Positions 27,646-36,108 of a stretch of 64,000 nucleotides of DNA are shown one piece after another. The first letter of the stretch is position 1; each line of letters opens with the position of its first letter. Under the pieces are notes generated by a model. It did no database searches and was not told the DNA's origin. It saw only the letters and a program-made list of their open reading frames with translations. Origin of the DNA: Microbacterium galbinum (GTDB lineage: Bacteria > Actinomycetota > Actinomycetes > Actinomycetales > Microbacteriaceae). Location of the stretch: NCBI RefSeq assembly GCF_023101185.1, contig NZ_CP078077.1, positions 310,001-374,000 of the forward strand. Reading direction: 5' to 3'. The position numbers and the translations under genes are program-made.

Positions 27646-29193
27646 ATGTCTGGGCAGAGCAATGAATCCCGCAAGGTCGCCGGAGCGACCTATACACGTG
27701 CCGGGAGCGAATACTTCGAGAAACGCACACTGAAGAGGTCGGCCGGCGTCTGGGGCCTGTGGGGACTCGCGGTCGCCGCCGTCATCTCGGGCGACTTCTC
27801 GGGATGGAACTTCGGTATCGACTTCGCGGGGTTCGGCGGGATGCTCATCGCCTTCGTCATCCTCGTGGCGATGTACTACGGCATGATCTTCGCCATCGGC
27901 GAGATGGCGGCTGCGATGCCGCACACCGGTGGCGCCTACTCCTTCGCCCGCTCGGCCATGGGGCCCTGGGGCGGTCTGGTCACCGGAGCCGCCGAGACGA
28001 TCGAGTACGTCGCGACCACGGCGGTGATCGTCTACTTCTCGGCGTCGTATGCCAATGGGATCACGAGCGAACTGCTCGGTCTCGAACTCCCCGGATGGGT
28101 CTGGTACCTCATCCTCTACGTCGTCTTCATCGCACTGAACTCCGCGGGAGCGGCCATCTCGTTCCGCTTCGCGATCGTCGTCTCGGTGATCTCGATCGGC
28201 ATCATCCTCGTCTTCTCGCTCATGGCGCTGTTCTCCGGTGCGTTCTCGTGGGATGCCCTGTGGGACATCGTCCCCGACGAGGGCCAGTCGACCTTCCTCC
28301 CCCACGGCGTCCTGCCGATCCTGTTCGCCCTCCCGTTCGCGATGTGGTTCTTCCTCGGCATCGAAGAGCTGCCGCTCGCGGCCGAGGAATCGCACAACCC
28401 CACCCGCGACATCCCGAAGGCCGGGTTCTGGGCGCGCGGCACCCTCATCGTCACCGGACTCCTGGTGCTGTTCCTCAACACCGGCGTGATCGGTGCCGAA
28501 GCGACCGGAACCGCAGGAGAGCCCCTGCTCGACGGCTTCCGCGCGATCGTGGGAGACCAGCTCGCCGCCGTGCTCGCGTTGTTCGCCCTGATCGGCCTGC
28601 TCGCCTCGCTGCAGGGCATCATGTTCGCCTACGGCCGCAACATGTACTCGCTGTCGCGCGCCGGGTACTACCCGCGCTTCCTCTCGCTGACGGGCAAGCG
28701 CCAGACACCGTGGGTCGCTCTCACGGTCGGCGCCGCGATCGGGTTCGTCGCCCTGATCGTGCTCGACGTGCTCACCGCGGTCGACTCCGAGGGCGCGGGC
28801 ACCGTGGCCGGGGCGATCGTGCTGAACATCGCGGTCTGGGGCGCGGTCGTCGCCTACGGGCTGCAGCTCGTGTCGTTCATCATCCTGCGCAAGAAGTTCC
28901 CGAACGTCGATCGCCCGTACGTCAGCCCCTGGGGCATCCCGGGTGCGGTCATCGCGCTCGTCATCGCGGCGCTCATCTTCGTCGGCTTCCTGCTCAACCC
29001 GACGTTCGGGCCGGCCATCATCGCGATCGCGATCGTGTACGCGATCATCCTGCTCGGATTCGGGCTCTTCTTCCGCCACCGCCTCGTACTCTCCCCCGAA
29101 GAGGAGTACGCGCTCTCGGGCGGCTCGCACGGAGACCCGCAGGCCGAGGGCTACGACGCGATGGAGGGCGAGGTCTTCGACGGCAAGGCGTGA
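27646..29193 (+). CDS. APC-family permease, ethanolamine-permease type
   Basis: A 515-residue amino acid/polyamine/organocation transporter with about twelve membrane helices. GAAETIEYVATTAVIVYFSASYA and PFAMWFFLGIEELPLAAEES resemble the ethanolamine permease (Eat) subfamily. The ATG at 27646 follows a GGAG site; frames extending upstream are not used. It is divergent from the gamma-glutamyl ligase operon and is the likely importer of its substrate, which would then be an amino alcohol or small amine (inference). Confidence 0.9.
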   Translation: MSGQSNESRKVAGATYTRAGSEYFEKRTLKRSAGVWGLWGLAVAAVISGDFSGWNFGIDFAGFGGMLIAFVILVAMYYGMIFAIGEMAAAMPHTGGAYSFARSAMGPWGGLVTGAAETIEYVATTAVIVYFSASYANGITSELLGLELPGWVWYLILYVVFIALNSAGAAISFRFAIVVSVISIGIILVFSLMALFSGAFSWDALWDIVPDEGQSTFLPHGVLPILFALPFAMWFFLGIEELPLAAEESHNPTRDIPKAGFWARGTLIVTGLLVLFLNTGVIGAEATGTAGEPLLDGFRAIVGDQLAAVLALFALIGLLASLQGIMFAYGRNMYSLSRAGYYPRFLSLTGKRQTPWVALTVGAAIGFVALIVLDVLTAVDSEGAGTVAGAIVLNIAVWGAVVAYGLQLVSFIILRKKFPNVDRPYVSPWGIPGAVIALVIAALIFVGFLLNPTFGPAIIAIAIVYAIILLGFGLFFRHRLVLSPEEEYALSGGSHGDPQAEGYDAMEGEVFDGKA

Positions 29194-29206
29194 GCGGCGA
29201 GGAGCG

Positions 29207-29479
29207 CTACTTCGAATCGAAGTCGAATGCCTTGAGCAGCTCGGCGACGGCCTGGTCGCGCTCCTCCCCGCCCGCCTCGAACATGTGCGTCACGTGGGTG
29301 CGCAGATGGTTCTCGAGCAGCAGCCGGTTGAGGGACTCGAGCGACTTCTGGATCGCGCGGGACTGCGTGATGATGTCCATGCAGTAGTCCTCGCTCTCGA
29401 TCATCCGAGCGACCCCGCGGAGCTGCCCCTCGAGGATGGCGGTGCGGTGCAGGGCGCGCTTCTTGATGTCTTCGATCAC
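29207..29479 (-). CDS. CsoR/RcnR-family metal- or thiol-sensing repressor
   Basis: A 90-residue all-helical DUF156 protein. The ligand positions are C33, H58 and H62 (spacing +25 and +29), a C-H-H set instead of the C-H-C of mycobacterial CsoR. C-H-H occurs in RcnR-like and some copper-sensing homologues, so the inducer could be Cu, Ni/Co or another electrophile. No CopZ, P-type ATPase or efflux gene is adjacent. The GTG start has TAACCT (29486-29491, minus strand) six bases upstream. It converges with the permease gene. Confidence 0.88.
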   Translation of the reverse strand: MIEDIKKRALHRTAILEGQLRGVARMIESEDYCMDIITQSRAIQKSLESLNRLLLENHLRTHVTHMFEAGGEERDQAVAELLKAFDFDSK

Positions 29480-29497
29480 GCATCGAGGTTACCCCGC

Positions 29498-29923
29498 TCA
29501 TGAGTCGCTGAGCCCGTCGAAGGGATCGACCACCGGGAGCCCGGGAACGTCGAAGTCCTTCACGTTGCGGGTCACCAGCGTGAGCCCGTGGTGAAGAGCG
29601 GTCGCGGCGATCAACGCATCACCGAGGGGACGACGATCGGGCACCTGGATCGCCGCCGCCAGCTGCGCGACCGCACCGGTCACCTCGAGCGCGGGATTGG
29701 CGAGGCCCTGCAGCACGGACCGGAACCATCGGTCGAGTGATGCTGCGGCGACGGCATCACGACGCTGCACGAGAAGGATGCCGCGTCGGAGTTCGAGCTC
29801 GGTGACCACGCTGATCCGCAGGGATCGCCGCGGCGTCGCCTCGAACCAGCGCACGACACCGGCATCGGGCCGCGGTCGACGGGTCTCCGAGACCACGTTC
29901 GTGTCGAGCAGGAACCCCGTCAC
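29498..29923 (-). CDS. VapC-type PIN-domain toxin
   Basis: A 141-residue PIN-domain protein with the acidic active-site set D7 (FLLDTNVVSE), E42 (VVTELELRRG), D102 (LGDALIAATA) and N120/D123 (TRNVKDFD). PIN toxins of this FitB-like type are Mg-dependent RNases that cut tRNA or rRNA. The GTG start overlaps the antitoxin stop by four bases, the usual order of antitoxin first. It should be neutralised by the Phd-type partner. Confidence 0.92.
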   Translation of the reverse strand: MTGFLLDTNVVSETRRPRPDAGVVRWFEATPRRSLRISVVTELELRRGILLVQRRDAVAAASLDRWFRSVLQGLANPALEVTGAVAQLAAAIQVPDRRPLGDALIAATALHHGLTLVTRNVKDFDVPGLPVVDPFDGLSDS

Positions 29924-30210
29924 AGGTCGACCTCCCGCCCGAGGTCGCGCGCTCGCTCCGACGCGAGGTCGTCCATGATGCGGCCGAAGACGTCGTCGGG
30001 ATCCGCGCTCGTCGGCACGGGCGCGATCACATCGAGCAGCGACCGATCGTCGCCTGCGGGCGACTCCGACCGCAGCCGCTCGTATTCGTCGATGTTCAGC
30101 AGCACGTAGGCCGGCTCGCCTCGGCGGGTCACGAGCACCGGCTCCTCGTCGGCGATGCGCTGCGCGCGCGCGACGGACTGATTGAAATCTCGAGCGGTCA
30201 TACGGAACAC
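29920..30210 (-). CDS. Phd/YefM-type antitoxin
   Basis: A 96-residue antitoxin. The N-terminal Phd/YefM DNA-binding fold is visible as MTARDFNQSVARAQRIADEEPVLVTRRGEPAYVLLNIDEYERL; the acidic C-terminal tail (about 55-96) should wrap the toxin. The GTG at 30210 has GAGGTG eight bases upstream and is favoured over ATG 30201. A TGTAGT/ACTACA dyad lies just upstream (30230-30247), a probable autoregulatory operator. Confidence 0.9.
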   Translation of the reverse strand: MFRMTARDFNQSVARAQRIADEEPVLVTRRGEPAYVLLNIDEYERLRSESPAGDDRSLLDVIAPVPTSADPDDVFGRIMDDLASERARDLGREVDL

Positions 30211-30229
30211 GATGCACCTCGTTTTCTGA

Positions 30230-30247
30230 TGTAGTGAGGGTACTACA
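30230..30247. promoter_or_regulatory. inverted repeat upstream of toxin-antitoxin genes
   Basis: TGTAGT-GAGGGT-ACTACA, a perfect 6-bp inverted repeat with a 6-bp spacer, sits 20 bases upstream of the antitoxin start. GTA...TAC cores are typical of Phd/YefM operators. It also lies 27 bases before the divergent DUF445 gene. Confidence 0.6.
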
Positions 30248-30273
30248 CAGACACGGCGTGAAAGGATGCCTTC

Positions 30274-31551
30274 ATGCCGCGCACACCGATGGCGATGCTC
30301 TCGCCCGCCGATCAGGTCCGTCTCCGCGCGCTGCGCCGTATGAAGGCGGTCGCCCTGGGGGCGCTGATCTTCATGGCCGTCGTGTTCGTGTTCGCCTTCG
30401 CGTTCCAGGAGCGGATGAGCTGGCTCGGGTACGTGCGCGCCGCGGCCGAGGGCGGAATGGTGGGTGCTCTCGCCGACTGGTTCGCGGTGACGGCGCTCTT
30501 CCGCCGCCCGCTGGGCCTACCCATCCCGCACACCGCGATCATCCCGAGCCGCAAGGACGAGATCGGCCGCAGCCTGGGCGAGTTCGTCGAGACGAACTTC
30601 CTCGAGGCGAGCGTCGTGCGCACGAAGCTGTCGTCCACCGCCATCGCGCAGCGTGCCGGCGAGTGGCTGCGCGAGACGCCGCACGCCGAGCGGGTCGGCG
30701 CCGAAGGCGCGACGATCGCCACCGCGATCCTCAACGGGCTCAGCGACGACGACGTGCGCGATCTCATCTCCGACCTCGCGCGCGAGCACCTCGTCTCCCC
30801 CGAGTGGGGCCCGCCCGCGGGTGCCTGGCTCGAGAAGATCGTCGAGGCCGACGCCCATCACGGCGCGGTCGACCTCGCCGCCGACAGCATCGGGCGCTGG
30901 CTCGAGGCGAACGCCGAGTCGTTCTCCGGCCTCGTCTCCCGGCGCCTGCCTTCATGGGTGCCGCGGCTCGCGCACCGCTTCGTCGACGACACCGTTTACA
31001 ACGAGGCCGTGAAGTTCGTGCAGGCGGTGCAGGCCGACCCCCGGCATCCGGCCCGTCTGGCGATCGACGGCTACCTCGGCCGTCTCGCCGACAGTCTGCA
31101 GAACGACCCGACCACCCGCGCGAAGCTCGAGAACGCGAAGGCGTCGCTGTTCGACAGCCCCCGCGTCGGTGCCCTCGCCGCCGAGGCGTGGAACACCGCG
31201 AAGAACGGCCTGCTCACGGCCCTGGCCGACCCCGAGAGCGGGCTGCGCCGCCGGGCCGTGCAGGCGCTCCAGGAGGTGGGCGAGCGTCTGACGACGGATG
31301 CCGCGCTGCAGCGCCGCGTCGACACCTGGGTATCGGATGCCGCGGTCTTCCTCGTCGACCGCTACCGCCACGACATCGCCTCGATCATCACCGACACCGT
31401 CGAACGCTGGGACCCGGCCGAGACGACCGAGAAGATCGAGCTCATGGTCGGCCGCGACCTGCAGTACATCCGCCTGAACGGCACGTTCGTCGGTGCTCTC
31501 GCCGGCCTCGCCATCTTCTCGATCGCCCACGCCCTGATCCCCGGAGTCTGA
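30274..31551 (+). CDS. DUF445 membrane protein
   Basis: A 425-residue DUF445 protein. A hydrophobic helix at about residues 25-45, the GGMVGALADWFAVTALFRRPLGLPIPHTAIIPSRKDEIGRSLGEFVETNFL signature region of the family, and a C-terminal membrane helix (GTFVGALAGLAIFSIAHALI) flank a long amphipathic helical middle. The ATG follows an AAAGGA site. Function is not established for the family. The arginase-fold gene starts two bases after its stop. Confidence 0.88.
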   Translation: MPRTPMAMLSPADQVRLRALRRMKAVALGALIFMAVVFVFAFAFQERMSWLGYVRAAAEGGMVGALADWFAVTALFRRPLGLPIPHTAIIPSRKDEIGRSLGEFVETNFLEASVVRTKLSSTAIAQRAGEWLRETPHAERVGAEGATIATAILNGLSDDDVRDLISDLAREHLVSPEWGPPAGAWLEKIVEADAHHGAVDLAADSIGRWLEANAESFSGLVSRRLPSWVPRLAHRFVDDTVYNEAVKFVQAVQADPRHPARLAIDGYLGRLADSLQNDPTTRAKLENAKASLFDSPRVGALAAEAWNTAKNGLLTALADPESGLRRRAVQALQEVGERLTTDAALQRRVDTWVSDAAVFLVDRYRHDIASIITDTVERWDPAETTEKIELMVGRDLQYIRLNGTFVGALAGLAIFSIAHALIPGV

Positions 31552-31552
31552 C

Positions 31553-32467
31553 ATGGCCCTCTCGCACGATCCCCTCTGGCCGCGCGCCGGATCCTGGCCC
31601 TCTCCCGACGCCGTCGACGACGCGGATGCCGTGCTGCTGGGTGTCCCGGTCTGGCGCACGTCGCTCTCGCCCACGGGTGCCGGGGCGACTCCGGCCGCGG
31701 TCCGCGACGCACTCCCCCGCTACGGCACCGCGCTGGTGGGCCCGCCGGCGATCGACCTGAACGAGGTGCTGCGCATCGCGGATGCCGGCGACGTGCACGA
31801 GCCCGACGGCGACGAGGGCGAGGCATCCGTCATCGCGCGGGTGCGGGAGCTCTCGGAGTCGTTCGTCATCGCGCTCGGCGGCGACAATTCCCTCACCTAC
31901 CCCGTGGCGCTGGGCGCCCAGGCGACCGGGTTGATTACCTTCGACGCGCACTTCGACCTGCGCGACGGCGTCTCGAACGGAACCCCGGTGCGCCGGCTCG
32001 TCGAAGACGTGCCCGTGCTCTCGGCGCTCGACACCGCCCGCATCGACCCGACGCGCATCGTGCAGATCGGCATCGCCGACTTCGCGAACTCGGTCGCTTA
32101 CGCCCGCCGGGCAGCGGACTGGGGCATCCGGGTGATCACGCTCGACGAGGTGCGCCGCCGCGGTGTCGACGACGTCGTGAACGAAGCCCTCGAGATCGCC
32201 GGTGCCGGATCAGATGCCCGCGTCCACCTCGACATCGACGTCGACGTCTGCGACCGCTCGGTCGCCCCCGGTTGCCCCGCGAGCGTGCCCGGCGGCCTGC
32301 AGGCGTGGGAGCTGCGCGCCCTCACCCGCGCCGTCGCCGCCGACCCGCGCGTCGTCAGCGCCGACCTCGCCGAGGTCGATGCCGCAGCGGATGCCGACGA
32401 CGCCCGCACCGTGCGCCTCGCCGCCCTCTGCGTGCTCGAGCTGCTCGCCGGACTCGCCTCGCGCTGA
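31553..32467 (+). CDS. arginase/formimidoylglutamase-fold protein with altered metal ligand
   Basis: A 304-residue ureohydrolase-fold protein. The Mn motifs DAHFDLRDG and DIDVDVCDRS (D227, D229) are intact, but the first motif is GGDNS with N112 where arginases and agmatinases have His (GGDHS). The C-terminal DLAEVD...DDARTVRLAALCVLELL resembles HutG. It may be a formimidoylglutamase or guanidino-acid hydrolase with a changed MnA site, or have lost activity. It starts two bases after the DUF445 stop and ends before a strong bidirectional terminator. Confidence 0.85.
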   Translation: MALSHDPLWPRAGSWPSPDAVDDADAVLLGVPVWRTSLSPTGAGATPAAVRDALPRYGTALVGPPAIDLNEVLRIADAGDVHEPDGDEGEASVIARVRELSESFVIALGGDNSLTYPVALGAQATGLITFDAHFDLRDGVSNGTPVRRLVEDVPVLSALDTARIDPTRIVQIGIADFANSVAYARRAADWGIRVITLDEVRRRGVDDVVNEALEIAGAGSDARVHLDIDVDVCDRSVAPGCPASVPGGLQAWELRALTRAVAADPRVVSADLAEVDAAADADDARTVRLAALCVLELLAGLASR

Positions 32468-32491
32468 GTACTCCAGCCAGCCGTCGGAAAA

Positions 32492-32527
32492 GCAGAAACC
32501 CCCGGGCGACTGCCCGGGGGTTTCTGC
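32492..32527. terminator. bidirectional hairpin terminator
   Basis: GCAGAAACCCCCGGGC and GCCCGGGGGTTTCTGC form a perfect 16-bp stem with a GACT loop, flanked by A/T-rich ends. It lies between the arginase-fold gene and the 3' end of the tRNA-Ala gene and can serve both. Confidence 0.9.
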
Positions 32528-32529
32528 GG

Positions 32530-32605
32530 TGGTGGACCTAAGGGGATTCGAACCCCTGACCTCCTCGATGCGAACGAGGCGCGCTACCAACTGCGCCATA
32601 GGCCC
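32530..32605 (-). tRNA. tRNA-Ala(CGC)
   Basis: A 76-base cloverleaf on the minus strand. The acceptor stem GGGCCUA/UAGGUCC contains the G3-U70 pair that identifies alanine tRNAs. The anticodon stem CCUCG/CGAGG encloses UUCGCAU, giving anticodon CGC for GCG codons. The T loop is UUCGAAU, and the ACCA end (A73 plus CCA) is encoded in the genome. Confidence 0.97.
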
Positions 32606-32655
32606 TTACGGAGATCAACATTATCACGACGCCGACCCCACCTCGGACGTCGCGA

Positions 32656-33531
32656 TCACCCGGCCGCGCGACGGGCGAGCATGTCGCGCACGTGCGCCTC
32701 GATCTCGGCGTCGTCCACGAAGCCCATCTTCGCGTAGGGCGAAGCCTCGGCGGCGGGAGCGGTACGCGGGGCGGGAATCTGCATGGGCGCCGGAGCCTGC
32801 TCGGCGGCGATCTGCTCGGCGCGGGCGCGGAGTTCCGCGAGGCGGGCGGCCTTGCGCAGCTGCTCCTGCGCGTCGATCTCGGCGCGGGCGGTCTGAGCTC
32901 GCGATCCGGCGACCGCGACGAGCGGCTCGGGCAGCGGGCGCGGGGTCCACGTCGCACGACCCTGGTCGTGGATCTCGGGCGCGACGCGCTCTCGCGGCGC
33001 CTCGGCGACCACATGACTCGCACGGGCGACTCGACCAGCGACGGCGGCCATCCGCTGCAGCGCGATCGCGCCGAGCAGGGCCAGAGACCCGCCGACCCAC
33101 AGCAGGGTCGACGCTCCGGTCGCGAGCAGTTGCCACACGCCGAGTCCCGCGAGCACCACTCCGACGAGCGCGGCGACGGTCGACAGCATCCGCACCCGAC
33201 GGCGCGCACGCGCCTGACGGATCACCGGATCGGCCCGCGTCGCCGCGAGTTCGGCACGCAGCGCCTCGAGTTCTGCGGACTCGCGCTCGGACTGCACGCG
33301 CTTGGCGAGCTTCTGCTGCGCCAGGGCGGTGCGAGCGCTCAGCTCGACGCGCACCTCTTCGGGGGTCTCGCTCGTCTCCGCGAGGATCCGCAGTGCCTGG
33401 TTCAGGCGAACGGCGTTGCGCTCGGCGGCGTTGTACTGGAAACGGCCGCGCCACGAGGGCAGTAGATAGAGCATCCACAGGAGCACGGCGACGAGCACGA
33501 TCACTCCCCCGCTCAGCACCGGCCCGTCCAT
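32656..33531 (-). CDS. membrane protein with coiled-coil segment, unknown
   Basis: A 291-residue protein with an N-terminal membrane helix (about residues 6-25), a charged coiled-coil-like stretch (about 60-112, LQQ/EL heptad character), two further membrane helices (about 122-160) and a long Ala/Glu/Pro-rich C-terminus. The ATG at 33531 is chosen over a frame reaching 33657 because TACCGT (33539-33544, minus strand) precedes it by seven bases. No family recognised. Confidence 0.7.
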   Translation of the reverse strand: MDGPVLSGGVIVLVAVLLWMLYLLPSWRGRFQYNAAERNAVRLNQALRILAETSETPEEVRVELSARTALAQQKLAKRVQSERESAELEALRAELAATRADPVIRQARARRRVRMLSTVAALVGVVLAGLGVWQLLATGASTLLWVGGSLALLGAIALQRMAAVAGRVARASHVVAEAPRERVAPEIHDQGRATWTPRPLPEPLVAVAGSRAQTARAEIDAQEQLRKAARLAELRARAEQIAAEQAPAPMQIPAPRTAPAAEASPYAKMGFVDDAEIEAHVRDMLARRAAG

Positions 33532-33616
33532 ATCGATAACGGTAAGGGTACGAAGGTCGCTCGGCCCCCAGCCGGGCGCGTGTCGCGACCAGACGGATGC
33601 TTCCGACGGCGTGTCG

Positions 33617-34249
33617 TCAGACGGAGAGCCGGTCCGACGGAGGGATCGTCGCGGCATCCGGAGGAACCTGACCGCTCAACCAGCGCGCCAGCACCCCCTG
33701 CGGCACGTCCTCCTTCGTCAGCGCGAACGCGTAGTGGTCGCGCCAATCGCCGTCGATGTGGATGTACCGACGACGCAGTCCCTCGTAACGGAAACCGAGC
33801 TTCTGCACCACCCGCAGGCTCGCCGCGTTCTCGGGGCGGATGCAGATCTCCATGCGGTGCAGGCCGTACTCGACGAAGCACGCGTCCGTCGCGAGTGCGA
33901 CCGCGGTGGGGGTGATGCCCTTGCCCGCGAACTTCTCGCTGACCCAGTAGCCGATCGTCGCCGAGCAGAGCGACCCGCGTGAGACTCCCCACACGTTCAA
34001 CTGACCGGCGACCTCGCCGTCGTACTCCATGACGAACGGATATCCGGCGCCGTCGCGGTACTGCTGGAGCAGACGACGGATACTCAGGCGCATGTCGAAA
34101 GACACCGAGCCGTAGGGAACCGTGGCCTCCCACGGCTGCAACCAGGACCGGTTCGCGAGCAGCTCCTGCTGGAGCACGCGGGCATCCTTCGTGCGCACGA
34201 GGCGCAGCTCGATCGATCCGTGTCGCATGCCCGCCATGAGATCCATCAT
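33617..34249 (-). CDS. GNAT-family ribosomal-protein-type N-acetyltransferase
   Basis: A 210-residue RimJ/RimL-type GNAT. GQLNVWGVSRGSLCSATIGYWVSEKFAGKGITPTAVALATDACF carries the acetyl-CoA pyrophosphate loop, and ENAASLRVVQKLGFRYEGLRRRYIHIDGDWRDHYAFAL is the typical C-terminal motif. It may acetylate an N-terminus of a ribosomal protein. The start is uncertain between ATG 34249 and the adjacent ATG 34246. It lies 23 bases after galU and is probably cotranscribed. Confidence 0.9.
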   Translation of the reverse strand: MMDLMAGMRHGSIELRLVRTKDARVLQQELLANRSWLQPWEATVPYGSVSFDMRLSIRRLLQQYRDGAGYPFVMEYDGEVAGQLNVWGVSRGSLCSATIGYWVSEKFAGKGITPTAVALATDACFVEYGLHRMEICIRPENAASLRVVQKLGFRYEGLRRRYIHIDGDWRDHYAFALTKEDVPQGVLARWLSGQVPPDAATIPPSDRLSV

Positions 34250-34272
34250 CTCGCGCTCGACCCGCCGGAGGC

Positions 34273-35160
34273 CTAGAGGCGCTCGGCGAACTCCTTCAAC
34301 CACGGGCGCAGCTCGCCGCCGAGGTCGTCGCGGTCCGAGGCCAACTGCACGATCGCCTTGATGTACTCGACCCGGTCACCGGTGTCGTACCGCCGACCGC
34401 CGAAGATCACGCCGACCACTCCGGGGCCCGACGGGTCGGCCGCCATCTCCTGCAGCGCATCGGTCAGCTGGATCTCCCCTCCCTTGCCGGGTTCGGTGTG
34501 CTCGAGGATGTCGAAGATCGACGCGGGAAGCACGTAGCGCCCGATCACCGCGAGGTTCGACGGGGCGTCCTCGCGCGCGGGCTTCTCGACGAGGCCGGTG
34601 ACGCGCACGGCATCCGATCCCTCGATGTCCTCGACGGCCGCCGTGCCGTACATGTGGATGTTCGCGGGATCGACCTCCATGAGGGCGATCACGGCGGCGC
34701 CGGAGCGCTCGTGCTCGGCCAGCATCTCGGTGAGCAGCGGATCGCGCTCGTCGATGAGATCATCGCCCAGGAGCACGGCGAAGGAGCTGTCGCCGACGTG
34801 TGCGCGGGCACGCAGCACGGCATGGCCGAGTCCCTTCGGCTCGCCCTGTCGCACGAAGTGGATGTCGGCGAGGTCGCTCGAGCGCACGACGCGCTCCAGG
34901 CGACCGTGGTCGCCCTTCTCCATGAGCTTGACCTCGAGCTCGGGCACCGAGTCGAAGTGGTTGGAGATCGCGTTCTTGTTGCGCCCGATGATGACGAGGA
35001 TGTCGTCGATCCCGGCGTCCGCCGCCTCTTCGACCACGTACTGGATGGCCGGCTTGTCGACGACCGGCAGCATCTCCTTCGGCATCGCCTTCGTCGCCGG
35101 CAGGAAGCGCGTCCCCAGACCTGCCGCAGGAATGACCGCCTTGAACTTCTGTGTACCCAT
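34273..35160 (-). CDS. galU: UTP-glucose-1-phosphate uridylyltransferase
   Basis: A 295-residue nucleotidyltransferase with the GalU signature: KAVIPAAGLGTRFLPATKAMPKEMLPVVDKPAIQYVVEEAADAG (residues 6-50), FVRQGEPKGLGHAVLRA, FAVLLGDDLID and GLVEKPAREDAPSNLAVIGRYVL. It makes UDP-glucose for cell-envelope glycans. A TAGGCT hexamer (35167-35172, minus strand) lies six bases before the ATG. It is divergent from the cyclo-ligase gene, whose own -10-like hexamer is only 15 bp away. Confidence 0.97.
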   Translation of the reverse strand: MGTQKFKAVIPAAGLGTRFLPATKAMPKEMLPVVDKPAIQYVVEEAADAGIDDILVIIGRNKNAISNHFDSVPELEVKLMEKGDHGRLERVVRSSDLADIHFVRQGEPKGLGHAVLRARAHVGDSSFAVLLGDDLIDERDPLLTEMLAEHERSGAAVIALMEVDPANIHMYGTAAVEDIEGSDAVRVTGLVEKPAREDAPSNLAVIGRYVLPASIFDILEHTEPGKGGEIQLTDALQEMAADPSGPGVVGVIFGGRRYDTGDRVEYIKAIVQLASDRDDLGGELRPWLKEFAERL

Positions 35161-35200
35161 CCCGACAGCCTACCGGTGGGCGCCGCGTAGACTCTGAGCC

Positions 35201-35797
35201 ATGTCGAACGAGGTCGAGCACGCCAAGCGCGCACTGCGCGCCGAGCTCCGCGAACGCCGGGCGCTCCTCTCCGATGCGCAACGCGATGCCGCCGCCTCCT
35301 CGATCGGCGAACGCCTCGACGAACTCGTCGAGAGCCTCGGTGCCCAGTCGATCTCCTGCTACCTCTCGGCGACCGCCGAGCCGGGCACCCGTGAGTTCGT
35401 CACGCGAGCGGTGCGCCGCGGCATCCGCGTGTTGCTCCCCGTCACCCGCGCCGACGGACTGCTCGACTGGGCCGTCGCGAACGACGACGACGATGTCGCC
35501 GAGGGACTCTTCGGCCTGCCCGAACCGACCGGCGAGGTGCTCGGCCCCATCGCGGTGAACGACGTCGACCTGATGATCGTGCCCGCCGCCGCGGTCGACC
35601 GTTCGGGCATGCGCATGGGCTGGGGCCGCGGCTATTTCGACAAGACCATCGGGTCGATGGAGAAGTGCCCTCCCGTGTACGCGGTCATCTATGATTCCGA
35701 GATACTCGACTCCCTGCCTCGCGAGGTGCACGACCAGCCGGTCGACGGCATCGTGACGCCGACGCAGACCCTCTCCCTGTCGCAGACGCGACGCTGA
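35201..35797 (+). CDS. 5-formyltetrahydrofolate cyclo-ligase
   Basis: A 198-residue protein of the MTHFS family. The N-terminal RALRAELRERRALLS, ISCYLSATAEPGTREFV and the C-terminal ATP/folate motif IVPAAAVDRSGMRMGWGRGYFDKTI are diagnostic. It converts 5-formyl-THF to 5,10-methenyl-THF with ATP. TAGACT (35188-35193) lies seven bases before the ATG, suggesting a leaderless transcript. It leads into the FmdB-type and mscL genes with gaps of 15 and 23 bases, probably one operon. Confidence 0.95.
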   Translation: MSNEVEHAKRALRAELRERRALLSDAQRDAAASSIGERLDELVESLGAQSISCYLSATAEPGTREFVTRAVRRGIRVLLPVTRADGLLDWAVANDDDDVAEGLFGLPEPTGEVLGPIAVNDVDLMIVPAAAVDRSGMRMGWGRGYFDKTIGSMEKCPPVYAVIYDSEILDSLPREVHDQPVDGIVTPTQTLSLSQTRR

Positions 35798-35812
35798 CCC
35801 TCCGAGGACACC

Positions 35813-36085
35813 ATGCCCACCTACGCCTATGCCTGCACGTCGTGCGGCCACCGCTTCGACGCCGTGCAGAGCTTCGCCGACGCGTCGCTCACCGTCTGCC
35901 CCGAGTGCGGTGGCACCCTGCGCAAGCAGTACGGGTCGATCGGCGTGACCTTCAACGGCTCCGGCTTCTATCGCACGGACTCGCGGGCGAAGAGTGGCGG
36001 ATCATCGGATGCTTCGACATCATCGAAGAAGGAGTCGACGACCACCAGCGCCCCCGCGCCGACGTCGAGCCCGACCTCATCCTGA
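35813..36085 (+). CDS. FmdB-type zinc-ribbon protein
   Basis: A 90-residue protein. Residues 1-45 form the FmdB/CxxC zinc ribbon (CTSCGHRF...CPECGG, two CxxC knuckles), and the rest is a Ser/Thr/Pro-rich disordered tail. A GAGGAC site precedes the ATG. The position between the cyclo-ligase and mscL genes is a common actinobacterial arrangement. Function of the family is not established. Confidence 0.93.
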   Translation: MPTYAYACTSCGHRFDAVQSFADASLTVCPECGGTLRKQYGSIGVTFNGSGFYRTDSRAKSGGSSDASTSSKKESTTTSAPAPTSSPTSS

Positions 36086-36108
36086 TTCCCCACCACTCGG
36101 AGGTTCGC

